Assembly (NCBI GenBank): GCA_003555145.1
Contig: PWID01000121.1
Coordinates: 1 to 33,788, forward strand
Source: Balneolia bacterium
Lineage (GTDB): Bacteria > Bacteroidota > Rhodothermia > Balneolales > Cyclonatronaceae
Length of the DNA: 33,788 nucleotides
Direction: 5' to 3'
The notes beneath the pieces are model-generated. The model was not told the DNA's origin, did no database searches, and saw only the letters and a list, made by a program, of their open reading frames with translations. The position numbers and the translations under genes are program-made. Of this stretch, positions 25,376-33,153 are shown in pieces; the first letter of the stretch is position 1; every line of letters starts with the position of its first letter.

Positions 25376-26701
25376 TTAAAGGCCAGCTTTTTGAGCAGCT
25401 TCTTCGGCTTGTTCGGCCATTCCAAGTCTGGTATACACCTGGAAAAGCTTCAGCCAGTTGTCTTCTTCTTCGGGCTCGAGCTCGGCTGTTTTTTCATAGA
25501 ACGGAAGTGCCGCTTCAAAGAAGTCACGGGCTCTCTGCTGATATTCTTCGTTGTCAAGATCCTGAGTAAACAGGTTGTTGAGTTGATCGAGCAGGGCAAG
25601 GCCTCGGTTTTCGTTTATCGCGCCAAGAGTATAAGTGGTATTTGGCTCGTTCGGGTCGAGCTCATAAGCAATCATAAGCTGCTCTTCGGCACGTTCAGCG
25701 ATATCAAAACGGATATCATCGATACGGGTAATCTCTTCCTGGATTTCGTCCATTTCAGTTTCCAAACGTCCGATCTTAGCCATATCCGGTCTTGAAGCAC
25801 GTGCTTCTTCGCGAAATTCGGAATTAAGGTCGAACAACCTGTCGTAGAGTTCGGCTATTTCATCAGTCATGTTCAGGTACTCCTGATAAATCTGAGTGCC
25901 GAATACAAGACGGTATTGCGCATTCTCCGGATCACGCTCGATCAGGTCTTCAAGAATTTCCATGGCTTTTTCATTTTCTCCGGCCCGGAAATAGATGTTA
26001 GCTTGCTCCTGGATAAAGAAAATTTCATCAGGAAAGATAACTGATGCGCGTTCCAGCAGAGACAGACTGCCAGCCTCATCTTCATTTACCTGATAGAAAA
26101 AAGCCAGTCGCTGGTATCGGGTAAGGTCTTCTTCATCAGCCTGGTCGATTGCCTTTTCCATATAGTTTATGGCGTTATCCACATCATCCATCATGAAATA
26201 GAGCTCAGAAAGTGCATCCAGATTCATGGTGCTGTCTGGCATTACGGCATGAGCATTGTATACATGGTGGATGGCCGTCTGAAGTACTTCCGGTGGATTT
26301 TCGGCTTCAAAATCGATACCGCCTATACCCTGAGAGTACTCATCCTGCCAGCGTGCAACAAGCAGAGATATGGCAGACTCAGCTTCATTTGAAGTTATTT
26401 CCTGTGCTCTGTAAAGCTCATCGGCTTTTACCATATTTTCGCGCGCAGAACGTAAGTCGTCGCGGCGCTCGGATACGGGCTTATCTTCGGACATTTCGAG
26501 ATGAGCAGCGCCGATGTAGAAAAATGCATCAGCATTTTCAGGATTCTCAACGAGAGCCCGGTTAGCTGCATCAATCACGCCCTGGTAATCGGCGTTTCTG
26601 AGATTGAGTTTAGCTGATTCAATATTAGGATCACTTGCACATGATGCCAGAATCGCGGCAATAAGCACAGCAAGTGTGGTGATCTTGAAGTTAAGTTTCA
26701 T
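25376..26701 (-). CDS. TPR-repeat lipoprotein (upstream paralogue)
   Basis: Protein of 441 residues, strongly acidic. The lipobox ILASC puts the anchored Cys at about residue 21. TPR-like units are visible at about 38-70 (GVIDAANRALVENPENADAF), 165-200 (LYFMMDDVDNAINYMEKA), 235-265 (ANIYFRAGENEKAMEILEDL) and at the C-terminus (LFQVYTRLGMAEQAEEAAQ). A helical, probably coiled-coil insert lies at about 280-335 (GRLETEMDEIQEEITRIDDI). It is the first gene of a two-gene unit with its paralogue and is divergent from ridA across a 263-base A/T-rich gap. Function unknown; an envelope scaffold is likely. Confidence 0.83.
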   Translation of the reverse strand: MKLNFKITTLAVLIAAILASCASDPNIESAKLNLRNADYQGVIDAANRALVENPENADAFFYIGAAHLEMSEDKPVSERRDDLRSARENMVKADELYRAQEITSNEAESAISLLVARWQDEYSQGIGGIDFEAENPPEVLQTAIHHVYNAHAVMPDSTMNLDALSELYFMMDDVDNAINYMEKAIDQADEEDLTRYQRLAFFYQVNEDEAGSLSLLERASVIFPDEIFFIQEQANIYFRAGENEKAMEILEDLIERDPENAQYRLVFGTQIYQEYLNMTDEIAELYDRLFDLNSEFREEARASRPDMAKIGRLETEMDEIQEEITRIDDIRFDIAERAEEQLMIAYELDPNEPNTTYTLGAINENRGLALLDQLNNLFTQDLDNEEYQQRARDFFEAALPFYEKTAELEPEEEDNWLKLFQVYTRLGMAEQAEEAAQKAGL

Positions 26702-26964
26702 GACTGATTATTTAATTTATCGTCTAATAAACGTTACAGTATTTTTGCAAACAGTAAGGTAATGATAGCTGAAGCCTCACGCAATATATGGAAAGAATCA
26801 TTATGTTATGATATCAGGGCCTGAAAGCGGATTAATCAATCAGGCAGATCCGTTAAGTTGTGCAAATCAGATTCTAACGCTTTCATTAAGTCACTTACAC
26901 TTCAGCGTGTTTTTATACACAACGTTAAAGCACGAACATTAATTATTTGAAAGGGAATAAATAG

Positions 26965-27345
26965 ATGGAACACGAACTCATCCATACATCTCAGGCACCA
27001 GAAGCCATTGGGCCGTACTCACAGGCAGCAACTCATAACGGAATGGTGTACTGTTCCGGCCAGATTGGGGTCGATCCCGAAACAGGTGAGTTTGCAGGGG
27101 CGGATGTAAATAGTCAGGCAGAGCAGGTTATGCAAAACCTGGAAGCCGTGCTGGAAGCAGCAGGTTCGTCCTTCAGCAAGGTTCTTCGCTGCACCATCTT
27201 TCTGGAAAACATGGAAGACTTTGTTACCGTTAATAAGATTTATGGTTCGCGCTTTCCGCAAAATCCACCCGCGAGAGAAACCGTTGCAGTACGTACGCTG
27301 CCTAAGAATGCGAAAGTGGAAATCAGCTGTATAGCCTATATATAG
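26965..27345 (+). CDS. ridA: RidA-family enamine/imine deaminase
   Basis: Protein of 126 residues, the usual RidA length. It hydrolyses 2-aminoacrylate and related enamines/imines released by PLP enzymes, protecting other PLP enzymes from damage. Signature residues seen are Y18 in GPYSQA, R104 in NPPARETVAV and E119 in KVEISCIAYI, so the active RidA arginine is kept. An AAAGGG sequence about 11 bases before the ATG is one of the few Shine-Dalgarno-like sites here. The upstream 263 bases (26702-26964) are A/T-rich and divergent to the TPR genes, with no RNA gene or clear promoter seen. The gene converges with the M23 peptidase with a 15-base gap. Two PLP enzymes elsewhere in the window could generate its substrate. 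Confidence 0.95.
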   Translation: MEHELIHTSQAPEAIGPYSQAATHNGMVYCSGQIGVDPETGEFAGADVNSQAEQVMQNLEAVLEAAGSSFSKVLRCTIFLENMEDFVTVNKIYGSRFPQNPPARETVAVRTLPKNAKVEISCIAYI

Positions 27346-27360
27346 AGCTGTTTTATGCGA

Positions 27361-29343
27361 TCAGTGCGTAAACGTATGGGTAAATTCCGATACGTTTCCG
27401 GCACGATCCGATAGTTCAAGGGTGATGGAGTTTCTGCCTCTAACGGGTTCAAAGCCAGGTAAATAATAGGTGAGCTGATGCCCGAAAGGGTCGTACTCGG
27501 CTATGCCGCGAATCCCGTTTACTTTGAAAATCGCATTGTTGAAATCGAGTCCGGTTTGCAGATCTACCGCACGTACGCTCACAAACCACCGTTGATCTGA
27601 GTTTCTTCTCCAGAGGCGCGGTCTGCTTATTTGAGGAGGTGTCGTGTCGGCAGCAACAACGAACAGACCAAATCCACGGGCCTGGGCGTTTAACTGGTTC
27701 CCTTCCACGGTTGTGGACACGGCCGAGCGGGCACCATTTCGCTCATTCACGTAATAAAGGCTCAGCTGTTGGTTATCGGCAAGACTGTCTGCAATCGACA
27801 TACTCAGATGGAAGCTTTGCTGGAGAGGTTCATCACCCGGTGCCAGACGAACGAAGTCCTCTCCATTACGGGTAAACCGTGTCGCGTATACATAAAGAGT
27901 GTCGAATACAGCTGCTTCTGGAAATTGTAACCGCATGCGATGAGCCGGAAACCGAAGTTCGGTCTCACGTCCCGGAAGCACACGGTTTAGAGTGAAGGCA
28001 CCGGTTTCCTCGCTGCTTATTTCCACAACTTCACCGGATAAAGGCGCTGTCTGTCGGTTGTTCAACGATTCGTAGTTGTAAACCGGGCGTCCGAAATCAC
28101 CACGACTTCGGATGCTAAGTTTTTGAACGGCTCTTCCGGCAGGACGTATCCAGTGTTTATTCCATTCAAAGTGGTCGTGCGGAGGACTGGTTCGTTCCGA
28201 AAAGGGGGCTGGTGGTGATACGGCTCCTGCTTTGTATACAAAACGTACTTCTGGCGTTTGATAAGCGGGTTTTTCAGGTACACGTATTTCGAGAGAGGCT
28301 GTTGCCTTGTTGCCGTAAAAATCAAGAGCTGTAATATCTACTTTATGCGTGCCGGGTTCCAGGTGAAGCAGACCGTCGCCTAAATCCCGGTTATAAAACG
28401 GCAGGGTATTAGTTGGTAATATATGAAGACGCTGGTACCCGGCACGGCGCTGCTGAAGAATAGGAAATACACGGTCTATTAACATCTGCCGGCTCTGGCC
28501 CATATAGAAACTGTCTGCTCTTGAATGGAATAAGGGCTCGCCATTCACTTTCATTTCGAGCTCATACACAGCGTAAACATTACGGCCGTTATCGGAGCGA
28601 TCGCTGGCATTAACGGCCAGGCCTATGGTTCCTTCAGCATCAATACGGCCAAAATTAAAGTGATTCCCGCTGCGTGATGGCGTTCTGGTTACCATTTCTG
28701 CATTCCCGTTTATGAGCGCATCACCACTTTTGGGTACTATCGCAATAGAAGAAAAGGTCGGAGGCACGCTGTCTGCAATATGGATACCAGCCAGCATGGG
28801 ATTGAAGGCTGCATTGTTTGGAGAGCGCAGTTCAAAATGCAGGTGGGGCGGGCCAATTCCGGTAGAGCCGGTGCGGCCGATCAAATCACCCTGGCTAAAA
28901 TGCAGATTGTATTCTGTCATAATTCGGTCGAAGGAGTGCTCAAATGTCTCAAACCGAAGCGAATCCACAATGGCTCTTATGCCGGGCTCGAAGTCCTGCA
29001 GGTGTGCGTAGACTGAATATGAGCCGTCATCGTGCTGCAGATAGATTACATTTCCGTACCCGTGCGGACTAATACCAATTCTAAACAAAATTCCATCCCG
29101 TGCAGCGTATACTTCGTAGCCTTCACGGCCCCAGGTGCCAATATCGGCAGCCGCATGGAAGTGTGCCGATCGCGTTTCTGCAAAAGTTGCTGAAAAATAA
29201 TCGCTGGCATCGGTCGGCCATATGTAGGTGGCCGACGGGTCGATGTAGTGCGGAAAATTGGTATCGGTTGTTCGCTCCTGTGCGACGGAAACGGTCGCGC
29301 TAAAGAGCAGAGCAAGGGAAAAGAAAAGCAGTCGCTGCAGCAC
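27361..29343 (-). CDS. M23-family (LytM) peptidase with C-terminal beta domains
   Basis: Protein of 660 residues with a signal peptide (cleavage near SVAQ, residue 21). The LytM domain is N-terminal (about 50-180) with all metal and catalytic residues: H63 and D67 in HFHAAADIG, H114 in VYAHL, and H167/H169 in PPHLHFELR. It is therefore probably an active peptidoglycan endopeptidase of the periplasm. The remaining ~480 residues are beta-rich, Ig-like modules (ALDFYGNKATASLEI; a final LELSDRAGNVSEF), an unusual C-terminal load since most M23 proteins carry the peptidase domain last. The start is GTG at 29341-29343, supported by AGGA about 5 bases upstream on the minus strand. The gap to the FAH gene is 89 bases, so cotranscription is possible. 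Confidence 0.9.
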   Translation of the reverse strand: MLQRLLFFSLALLFSATVSVAQERTTDTNFPHYIDPSATYIWPTDASDYFSATFAETRSAHFHAAADIGTWGREGYEVYAARDGILFRIGISPHGYGNVIYLQHDDGSYSVYAHLQDFEPGIRAIVDSLRFETFEHSFDRIMTEYNLHFSQGDLIGRTGSTGIGPPHLHFELRSPNNAAFNPMLAGIHIADSVPPTFSSIAIVPKSGDALINGNAEMVTRTPSRSGNHFNFGRIDAEGTIGLAVNASDRSDNGRNVYAVYELEMKVNGEPLFHSRADSFYMGQSRQMLIDRVFPILQQRRAGYQRLHILPTNTLPFYNRDLGDGLLHLEPGTHKVDITALDFYGNKATASLEIRVPEKPAYQTPEVRFVYKAGAVSPPAPFSERTSPPHDHFEWNKHWIRPAGRAVQKLSIRSRGDFGRPVYNYESLNNRQTAPLSGEVVEISSEETGAFTLNRVLPGRETELRFPAHRMRLQFPEAAVFDTLYVYATRFTRNGEDFVRLAPGDEPLQQSFHLSMSIADSLADNQQLSLYYVNERNGARSAVSTTVEGNQLNAQARGFGLFVVAADTTPPQISRPRLWRRNSDQRWFVSVRAVDLQTGLDFNNAIFKVNGIRGIAEYDPFGHQLTYYLPGFEPVRGRNSITLELSDRAGNVSEFTHTFTH

Positions 29344-29432
29344 GTGTTCCTGAAAAGTTAAAGCGTTGTAAGGATTTGTTGAGTGTTTGCCTCAGGTAAA
29401 CGATAGCAACCGGGTTTTAATACAGGGACGTA

Positions 29433-30101
29433 TCAGATTTCCTTAACTGAAACGCTCAGTCGGCTCAGGTTATTACCGAGGGTAGCAACAACTTCATCAC
29501 CATCACTTAATGGACCAACGCCGGCTGGGGTTCCTGTAAATATGAGGTCGCCTTCATGTAGCGTTACAAACTGTGATATGTAGCTGATTAGAGCCGGAAT
29601 GGTGAAGATCATGTCAGCGGTGTTGCCATCCTGTTTGATTTCGCCGTTCACGCTGAGTTTTACAGACAGATTATGAGGATTCGGTACAGCTTCGGCAGGG
29701 ACGAAATTGCCTATTGGTGCAAAGGTATCCATACCTTTGGCCAGTGTCCATGGGTGGGATTTCTCCTTTAGCGCCGACTGAAGGTCTCGTGCAGTAACGT
29801 CGATTCCGATTCCGTAGCCAGAAACGAACTCCATTGCTTCATCCTCACTAATGTAGCGGCCGAATTTGCCAATGGATATAACCATTTCCGCTTCATAATG
29901 AACACTTTGTGTGAGGTTAGTCGGGATGATGATTTCACCGCCGTCGAATGTGATTGTATTTACCGGCTTTGTGAAAACAACGGGAAGAGCAGGCAGCGGG
30001 TTGTTTAACTCTTTGGCATGGTCGGCGTAGTTTCGGCCAATGCAAAATACGGAGTTAATTGAATGTTTAAGCGAAAGACCCGGGATTTTTATATTTCTCA
30101 T
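29433..30101 (-). CDS. FAH-family hydrolase (acylpyruvase-like)
   Basis: Cytosolic enzyme of 222 residues of the fumarylacetoacetate hydrolase family. It resembles the FAHD1/YcgM branch, which acts on acylpyruvates or oxaloacetate. The metal ligands E70, E72 and D101 are in VHYEAEMV and GIGIDVTARD. The lid/active lysine region PWTLAKGMDTFAPIG and the late FTGTPAGVGPL motif are typical. The ATG at 30099-30101 was chosen. A 19-residue in-frame extension would translate the stem of the rplU-rpmA terminator and lacks homology. Lying straight behind two terminators, it probably has its own promoter, and a TATAAT sequence occurs at 30118-30123 on the minus strand. Exact substrate unknown. Confidence 0.9.
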   Translation of the reverse strand: MRNIKIPGLSLKHSINSVFCIGRNYADHAKELNNPLPALPVVFTKPVNTITFDGGEIIIPTNLTQSVHYEAEMVISIGKFGRYISEDEAMEFVSGYGIGIDVTARDLQSALKEKSHPWTLAKGMDTFAPIGNFVPAEAVPNPHNLSVKLSVNGEIKQDGNTADMIFTIPALISYISQFVTLHEGDLIFTGTPAGVGPLSDGDEVVATLGNNLSRLSVSVKEI

Positions 30102-30137
30102 GTGAAAATGATAGCTGATTATAAGCACAAATTGAAA

Positions 30138-30166
30138 AAGCCCCAATGTACGGGACATTGGGGCTT
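30138..30166 (-). terminator. Second terminator of rplU-rpmA
   Basis: Perfect 12-bp stem AAGCCCCAATGT/ACATTGGGGCTT (30138-30149/30155-30166) with a 5-base loop. On the minus strand the stem runs into a short T stretch (CTTTTTC). This is the stronger stem of the tandem pair. Confidence 0.8.
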
Positions 30167-30202
30167 AAAAAAAGAGTCAGCAGTCGAAATTTTTCGTCTG
30201 CT
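30167..30202 (-). terminator. First terminator of rplU-rpmA
   Basis: Directly after the rpmA stop on the minus strand: 11-bp arms with one mismatch (30192-30202 with 30179-30189, 2-base loop), then GACTC and seven T (30167-30173). The T-tract abuts the next hairpin, giving a tandem terminator. Confidence 0.6.
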
Positions 30203-30220
30203 AAAACAAAAACTGATGTA

Positions 30221-30472
30221 TCAGGCTTCTACAGATACAAACTTGCGCTTGTTGCGTCCTGTTTTGAACGTAACAACGCCATCTTTGGTAGCGAAAAGGG
30301 TATGATCTTTTCCAAGACCTACATTCTCACCCGGATGGATTTTAGTACCGCGCTGGCGAATAATAATATTGCCTGCAATAACGTACTGGCCGCCGAATTT
30401 CTTAACGCCTAAGCGTTTGCTTTCCGAATCGCGACCGTTTCTACTGGAGCCTTGACCTTTCTTATGAGCCAT
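30221..30472 (-). CDS. rpmA: 50S ribosomal protein L27
   Basis: Basic protein of 83 residues starting [20 protein letters not shown], the universal L27 N-terminus that reaches the peptidyl transferase centre. [20 protein letters not shown] and [14 protein letters not shown] follow as in the family. There is no cleavable N-terminal extension of the Firmicutes type. It lies 19 bases after rplU, the standard L21-L27 pair. The usual third partner obg is absent here. Confidence 0.98.
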   Translation of the reverse strand: MAHKKGQGSSRNGRDSESKRLGVKKFGGQYVIAGNIIIRQRGTKIHPGENVGLGKDHTLFATKDGVVTFKTGRNKRKFVSVEA

Positions 30473-30491
30473 TTTATTCTGCTTTTAAAGG

Positions 30492-30803
30492 TTAAACCGT
30501 AATGGAGTTGATTGTGAGCTGGGTAAGATGCTGGCGATGGCCATTTTTCTTCTGGTACCCTTTGCGGCGTTTTTTCTTGAAAACGATAACTTTGTCGCCT
30601 TTCAGATGCTGGCTTACGGTTGCTTCAACTTTTGCAGAGTCGACAGCAGGTGTGCCAACCGTTATATCAGAGTCATTTGATACAAGCATTACACGATCAA
30701 ATGTTACAGTAGCGTCTGCATCTTCAGATAAACGATCTACAAAAATTGTATCGTTTGCTCTTACTTTATATTGATGGCCGCCAATTTGTACTATTGCGAA
30801 CAT
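30492..30803 (-). CDS. rplU: 50S ribosomal protein L21
   Basis: Protein of 103 residues, normal length. MFAIVQIGGHQYKVRANDTI is the L21 start. The basic stretch KKKRRKGYQKKNGHRQHLTQL near the end contains the L21 signature and binds 23S rRNA. First gene of the rplU-rpmA unit, divergent from the 67-residue protein gene. The leader is short (about 40 bases from the candidate promoter) and lacks a Shine-Dalgarno. Confidence 0.98.
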   Translation of the reverse strand: MFAIVQIGGHQYKVRANDTIFVDRLSEDADATVTFDRVMLVSNDSDITVGTPAVDSAKVEATVSQHLKGDKVIVFKKKRRKGYQKKNGHRQHLTQLTINSITV

Positions 30804-30846
30804 AGTATTGAATAAATTCGGTATTAGATTTTTTATTACTAGCTTA

Positions 30847-30878
30847 GAAATATAAGGACAATTACAATTAGTATCAAA
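30847..30878 (-). promoter_or_regulatory. Candidate Bacteroidota-type promoter of rplU
   Basis: On the minus strand TTTG (30875-30878), a 20-base spacer and TATATTTC (30847-30854) match the Bacteroidota consensus TTTG-N19-21-TAnnTTTG with one mismatch. Transcription would start about 40 bases before the rplU ATG. Confidence 0.45.
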
Positions 30879-31017
30879 GGCTGTTTCATTCCTTTTTTAC
30901 TGCTGTGCCTAGGCAGGGTTTCGGCTATTTTGTGTTATATTCATTAGATATTAATGCCGGTCTCGATAAACCGGAACGAGTTTCAGTATTTATTAACAAC
31001 CAATAAACGAATTTGAT

Positions 31018-31221
31018 ATGAGTAACTTACCGGATTTGCACAAGCAGGCAATGGCCATGAAGAATAAGCGCAGGATGCGCTACGACGGTGGCCGTGCGTG
31101 GATAAAAAATGGCCAGCTGCACGATGCCGTTAAATCTGCTTCGCTTACGGTTGAGCGGAATCCCGATCGTGAGGTCATTACTCTCAAGGCACTTAAGCCT
31201 GCTTCCGCTGCGGAAAATTAG
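31018..31221 (+). CDS. Small basic protein of unknown function
   Basis: Protein of 67 residues that I do not recognise. The N-terminal half is Lys/Arg-rich (KQAMAMKNKRRMRYDGGRAW). The second half looks like a small strand-rich unit (IKNGQLHDAVKSASLTVERN, then REVITLKAL). It has no signal peptide or membrane segment. The frame is supported by its isolation as a single gene with a leader of about 100 bases and by its own bidirectional terminator 28 bases after the stop. The basic N-terminus suggests nucleic-acid or ribosome contact, which would suit its place next to rplU, but this is a guess. Confidence 0.65.
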   Translation: MSNLPDLHKQAMAMKNKRRMRYDGGRAWIKNGQLHDAVKSASLTVERNPDREVITLKALKPASAAEN

Positions 31222-31248
31222 AGACAGCGATAATCTTTTGTACTATTT

Positions 31249-31280
31249 AAACGTCCGGCGGTTTAACCCGCCGGACGTTT
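31249..31280. terminator. Bidirectional terminator between the small gene (+) and the thioredoxin-TPR gene (-)
   Basis: Perfect 13-bp stem AAACGTCCGGCGG/CCGCCGGACGTTT (31249-31261/31268-31280) with a 6-base loop, placed between two convergent genes. On plus the stem ends in TTTTCTGTTTG. On minus it ends in TTTAAATAG. Confidence 0.8.
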
Positions 31281-31300
31281 TCTGTTTGATGCAGTTCGGC

Positions 31301-32143
31301 TTAGTACAGAGCCATCGAAAAGCGCCGGCGCCAGGCTAAGGTTGCCGGATGTTTTTCACCTAAGAGATGGAATATAGCAATACATGCTTTTCGGGCTCCG
31401 TCATCATCAAGCGCACGGTCTATCATTACAATGTTAATGAATGCTTCAAGCGCCTCTTCAAATTTTTGGTCAAACAGCAATTTGGCAGCTTTCACGTAAG
31501 TATCGGCAAGCTTGCCATCTGCTCCTTCAAGTTTCTCTGTCCCGGCTGCTTTATGAAGTCTCTTTACCGTTAAGATGCTCTCTTTTTCCATCTCGTACTT
31601 AATAGGCTCAGTGGCAGACTCCACAAGCTTCAGTGCCGTGTCGGCGTCTGAAGGCAACAATAGCATTGCAAGCTGTACTTTATTCTCATCGCTTGTTTTG
31701 TCTTCTTCGTACGCTTTTTTTGCAGCCTCCAGCGCTGATGAGCGATCGCCTTTCTCAATGAAAGATTCGATACTATCCTCTTCGGCTTCATCATTATCTT
31801 CGCTGCCTTCTATTTCAGGAAGATTCGTTTTGAGCCATTGCTTAACCTGCGTTTCCGAGAGGGCGCCCTCAAAAGATCCCAAAACTTTACCCTTATATAG
31901 CATGCGAACTGCCGGAATACTGCGAATCTGGAACTGCGACGCAATCTGCTGGTTTTCCTGTTCATCTACATTAATCTTTACAAACTTCCACCGGCCTTTA
32001 GCTTGCCCTGCCAGTTTTTCAAGAATGGGTCCCAGTGTCTTACAGGGCCCGCACCACGGAGCCCAAAAATCTATTACTACCGGGATTTCAGCGCTTGGTT
32101 CAAGCAGGTCTGTGCGGATATCTTTTAATTCGTAATCTGCCAT
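31301..32143 (-). CDS. Thioredoxin-TPR fusion, CnoX-like chaperedoxin
   Basis: Cytosolic protein of 280 residues. Residues 1-110 form a thioredoxin domain with the active site WCGPC (C31, C34) and the cis-proline in RSIPA (P77). Residues about 125-280 are helical TPR-like repeats, ending in ACIAIFHLLGEKHPATLAWRRRFSMALY. This is the CnoX/YbbN layout, a holdase that protects clients and passes them to GroEL/DnaK. The E. coli protein has lost the CxxC and the Caulobacter one keeps it. Here both cysteines are present, so redox activity is expected. An acidic linker (SEDNDEAEEDS) joins the two parts. It is transcribed alone, convergent with the small gene. Confidence 0.9.
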   Translation of the reverse strand: MADYELKDIRTDLLEPSAEIPVVIDFWAPWCGPCKTLGPILEKLAGQAKGRWKFVKINVDEQENQQIASQFQIRSIPAVRMLYKGKVLGSFEGALSETQVKQWLKTNLPEIEGSEDNDEAEEDSIESFIEKGDRSSALEAAKKAYEEDKTSDENKVQLAMLLLPSDADTALKLVESATEPIKYEMEKESILTVKRLHKAAGTEKLEGADGKLADTYVKAAKLLFDQKFEEALEAFINIVMIDRALDDDGARKACIAIFHLLGEKHPATLAWRRRFSMALY

Positions 32144-32230
32144 AAAATTTTATCGATGTATTTCTCAATTCAAGTTTGAACGTAAAGATACGGGGAATGC
32201 CCCGCTTGTGCTACTGGTGCAAAACACAAC

Positions 32231-32264
32231 AAAAAAGGGATTCAGTATAGAAACCGAATCCCTT
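32231..32264 (-). terminator. Rho-independent terminator of lexA
   Basis: On the minus strand, a 9-bp stem AAGGGATTC/GAATCCCTT (32235-32243/32256-32264), which can extend inwards past one mismatch, is followed by a run of T (TTTTTTGTTG). It lies 24 bases after the lexA stop. Confidence 0.8.
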
Positions 32265-32287
32265 GGAGTAATTTAATGGTGCTTAAA

Positions 32288-32929
32288 TTAGTTAGGCTTT
32301 TGGCGGTAAATGCCTGAGCGGTTTACGTGGCCGATATATTTACCGAGAATGCGAACCTCCTCAAAAACATCGGGCTCAATATAGATGTCTTTGTAGGCAT
32401 CGTTGGCTGGCTCAAGCCGGAGTCCGTTTGGACCATAATAAATGCGTTTGAGGCTGGTTTCGCCATTAAACAGTACGGCGCCAATGTCTCCGTCTTTTAC
32501 GTCGTCGTCCATGAGCAGAACGAAATCGCCATCCATTACGCCAGCATCGCGCATGCTGTATCCGCTTACACGTAGCGCATACATTTTGTGGATTCCGGGA
32601 AACAGGTGCTTCAGCGTGATTACGCCCAGATCTGCTTCGACGGCTTCCTGCAAATAACCGGCGGCGATTATACCGCGAACGGGAATGCCTTCGTCATTCA
32701 CTTCGGTGTTTTCCGTTTCCTCGGTAAGGACGTACTCGTTATCGTCAGTTTTTGTGAGGTAGCCTTTCTTAACGAGTGCCTGCAGATTTTGAGTTACGCT
32801 GTTTGGCGACTTAAAATGAAATTCATCTGCAATTTCGCGATAAGTTGGCCATATATCATGCTCATACAGATAGTCCCGGATAAATTCGTAAAACTGCTTT
32901 TGCTTACGTGTTAGCTGATGCTGATCCAT
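32288..32929 (-). CDS. lexA: LexA repressor
   Basis: Protein of 213 residues from the ATG at 32927-32929. The N-terminal winged-helix domain (1-65) has LTRKQKQFYEFIRDY and TYREIADEFHFKSPNSVTQNL. The C-terminal S24 autopeptidase domain carries the Ala90-Gly91 cleavage site (IIAAGYL), S125 in VSGYSMRDAGVMDGD and K161 in GETSLKRIYY, so RecA-triggered self-cleavage should work. It represses SOS genes. A GTG eight codons upstream (32951-32953) is an alternative start, giving 221 residues. The start is preceded by a 12-bp palindrome, a candidate self-operator. Transcribed alone with its own terminator. Confidence 0.93.
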   Translation of the reverse strand: MDQHQLTRKQKQFYEFIRDYLYEHDIWPTYREIADEFHFKSPNSVTQNLQALVKKGYLTKTDDNEYVLTEETENTEVNDEGIPVRGIIAAGYLQEAVEADLGVITLKHLFPGIHKMYALRVSGYSMRDAGVMDGDFVLLMDDDVKDGDIGAVLFNGETSLKRIYYGPNGLRLEPANDAYKDIYIEPDVFEEVRILGKYIGHVNRSGIYRQKPN

Positions 32930-32961
32930 GCTGTTTGGGTTACGTGGGCTCACATTGTTTA

Positions 32962-32973
32962 TACATATATGTA
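32962..32973. promoter_or_regulatory. Candidate LexA operator
   Basis: TACATATATGTA is a perfect 12-bp palindrome 33-44 bases upstream of the lexA ATG, where an autoregulatory operator is expected. It does not match the E. coli (CTGT-N8-ACAG) or Bacillus (GAAC-N4-GTTC) boxes. A/T-rich palindromes also arise by chance. Confidence 0.3.
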
Positions 32974-33092
32974 ATATATGAAAGCCTTAGTAATTCACAA
33001 ACGCTTTCGGCATTTATTTTTTCAGGGCTTTAACCAATCAAAGTACATGAAAAAATAGCCGGAGAAACCTTCTGGCATATTTCCCACTCAAA

Positions 33093-33112
33093 AATCAGCA
33101 ATCAGCAATCAG
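33093..33112. repeat. Short tandem repeat AATCAGC x 2.9
   Basis: Two full AATCAGC units and a six-base partial third lie in the 224-base gap between lexA and the phosphohexomutase gene. The rest of that gap (32930-33153) shows no gene. Confidence 0.6.
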
Positions 33113-33153
33113 ATATCAGAAATCCCTGACCCATCACCCTTTCCCAAGCTTAA

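Noticed and set aside
29384-29400. Hairpin between the M23 and FAH genes
   Set aside because: Seven-base arms with one mismatch and no T-tract; not convincing as a terminator.
30102-30158. 19-residue N-terminal extension of the FAH-family protein
   Set aside because: It would be translated from the arm of a transcription terminator.
30906-30915. Palindrome TGCCTAGGCA between rplU and the small gene
   Set aside because: A single 10-bp palindrome without other support; chance is likely.
33093-33112. CRISPR-like repeat
   Set aside because: The 7-base units are directly adjacent with no spacers.
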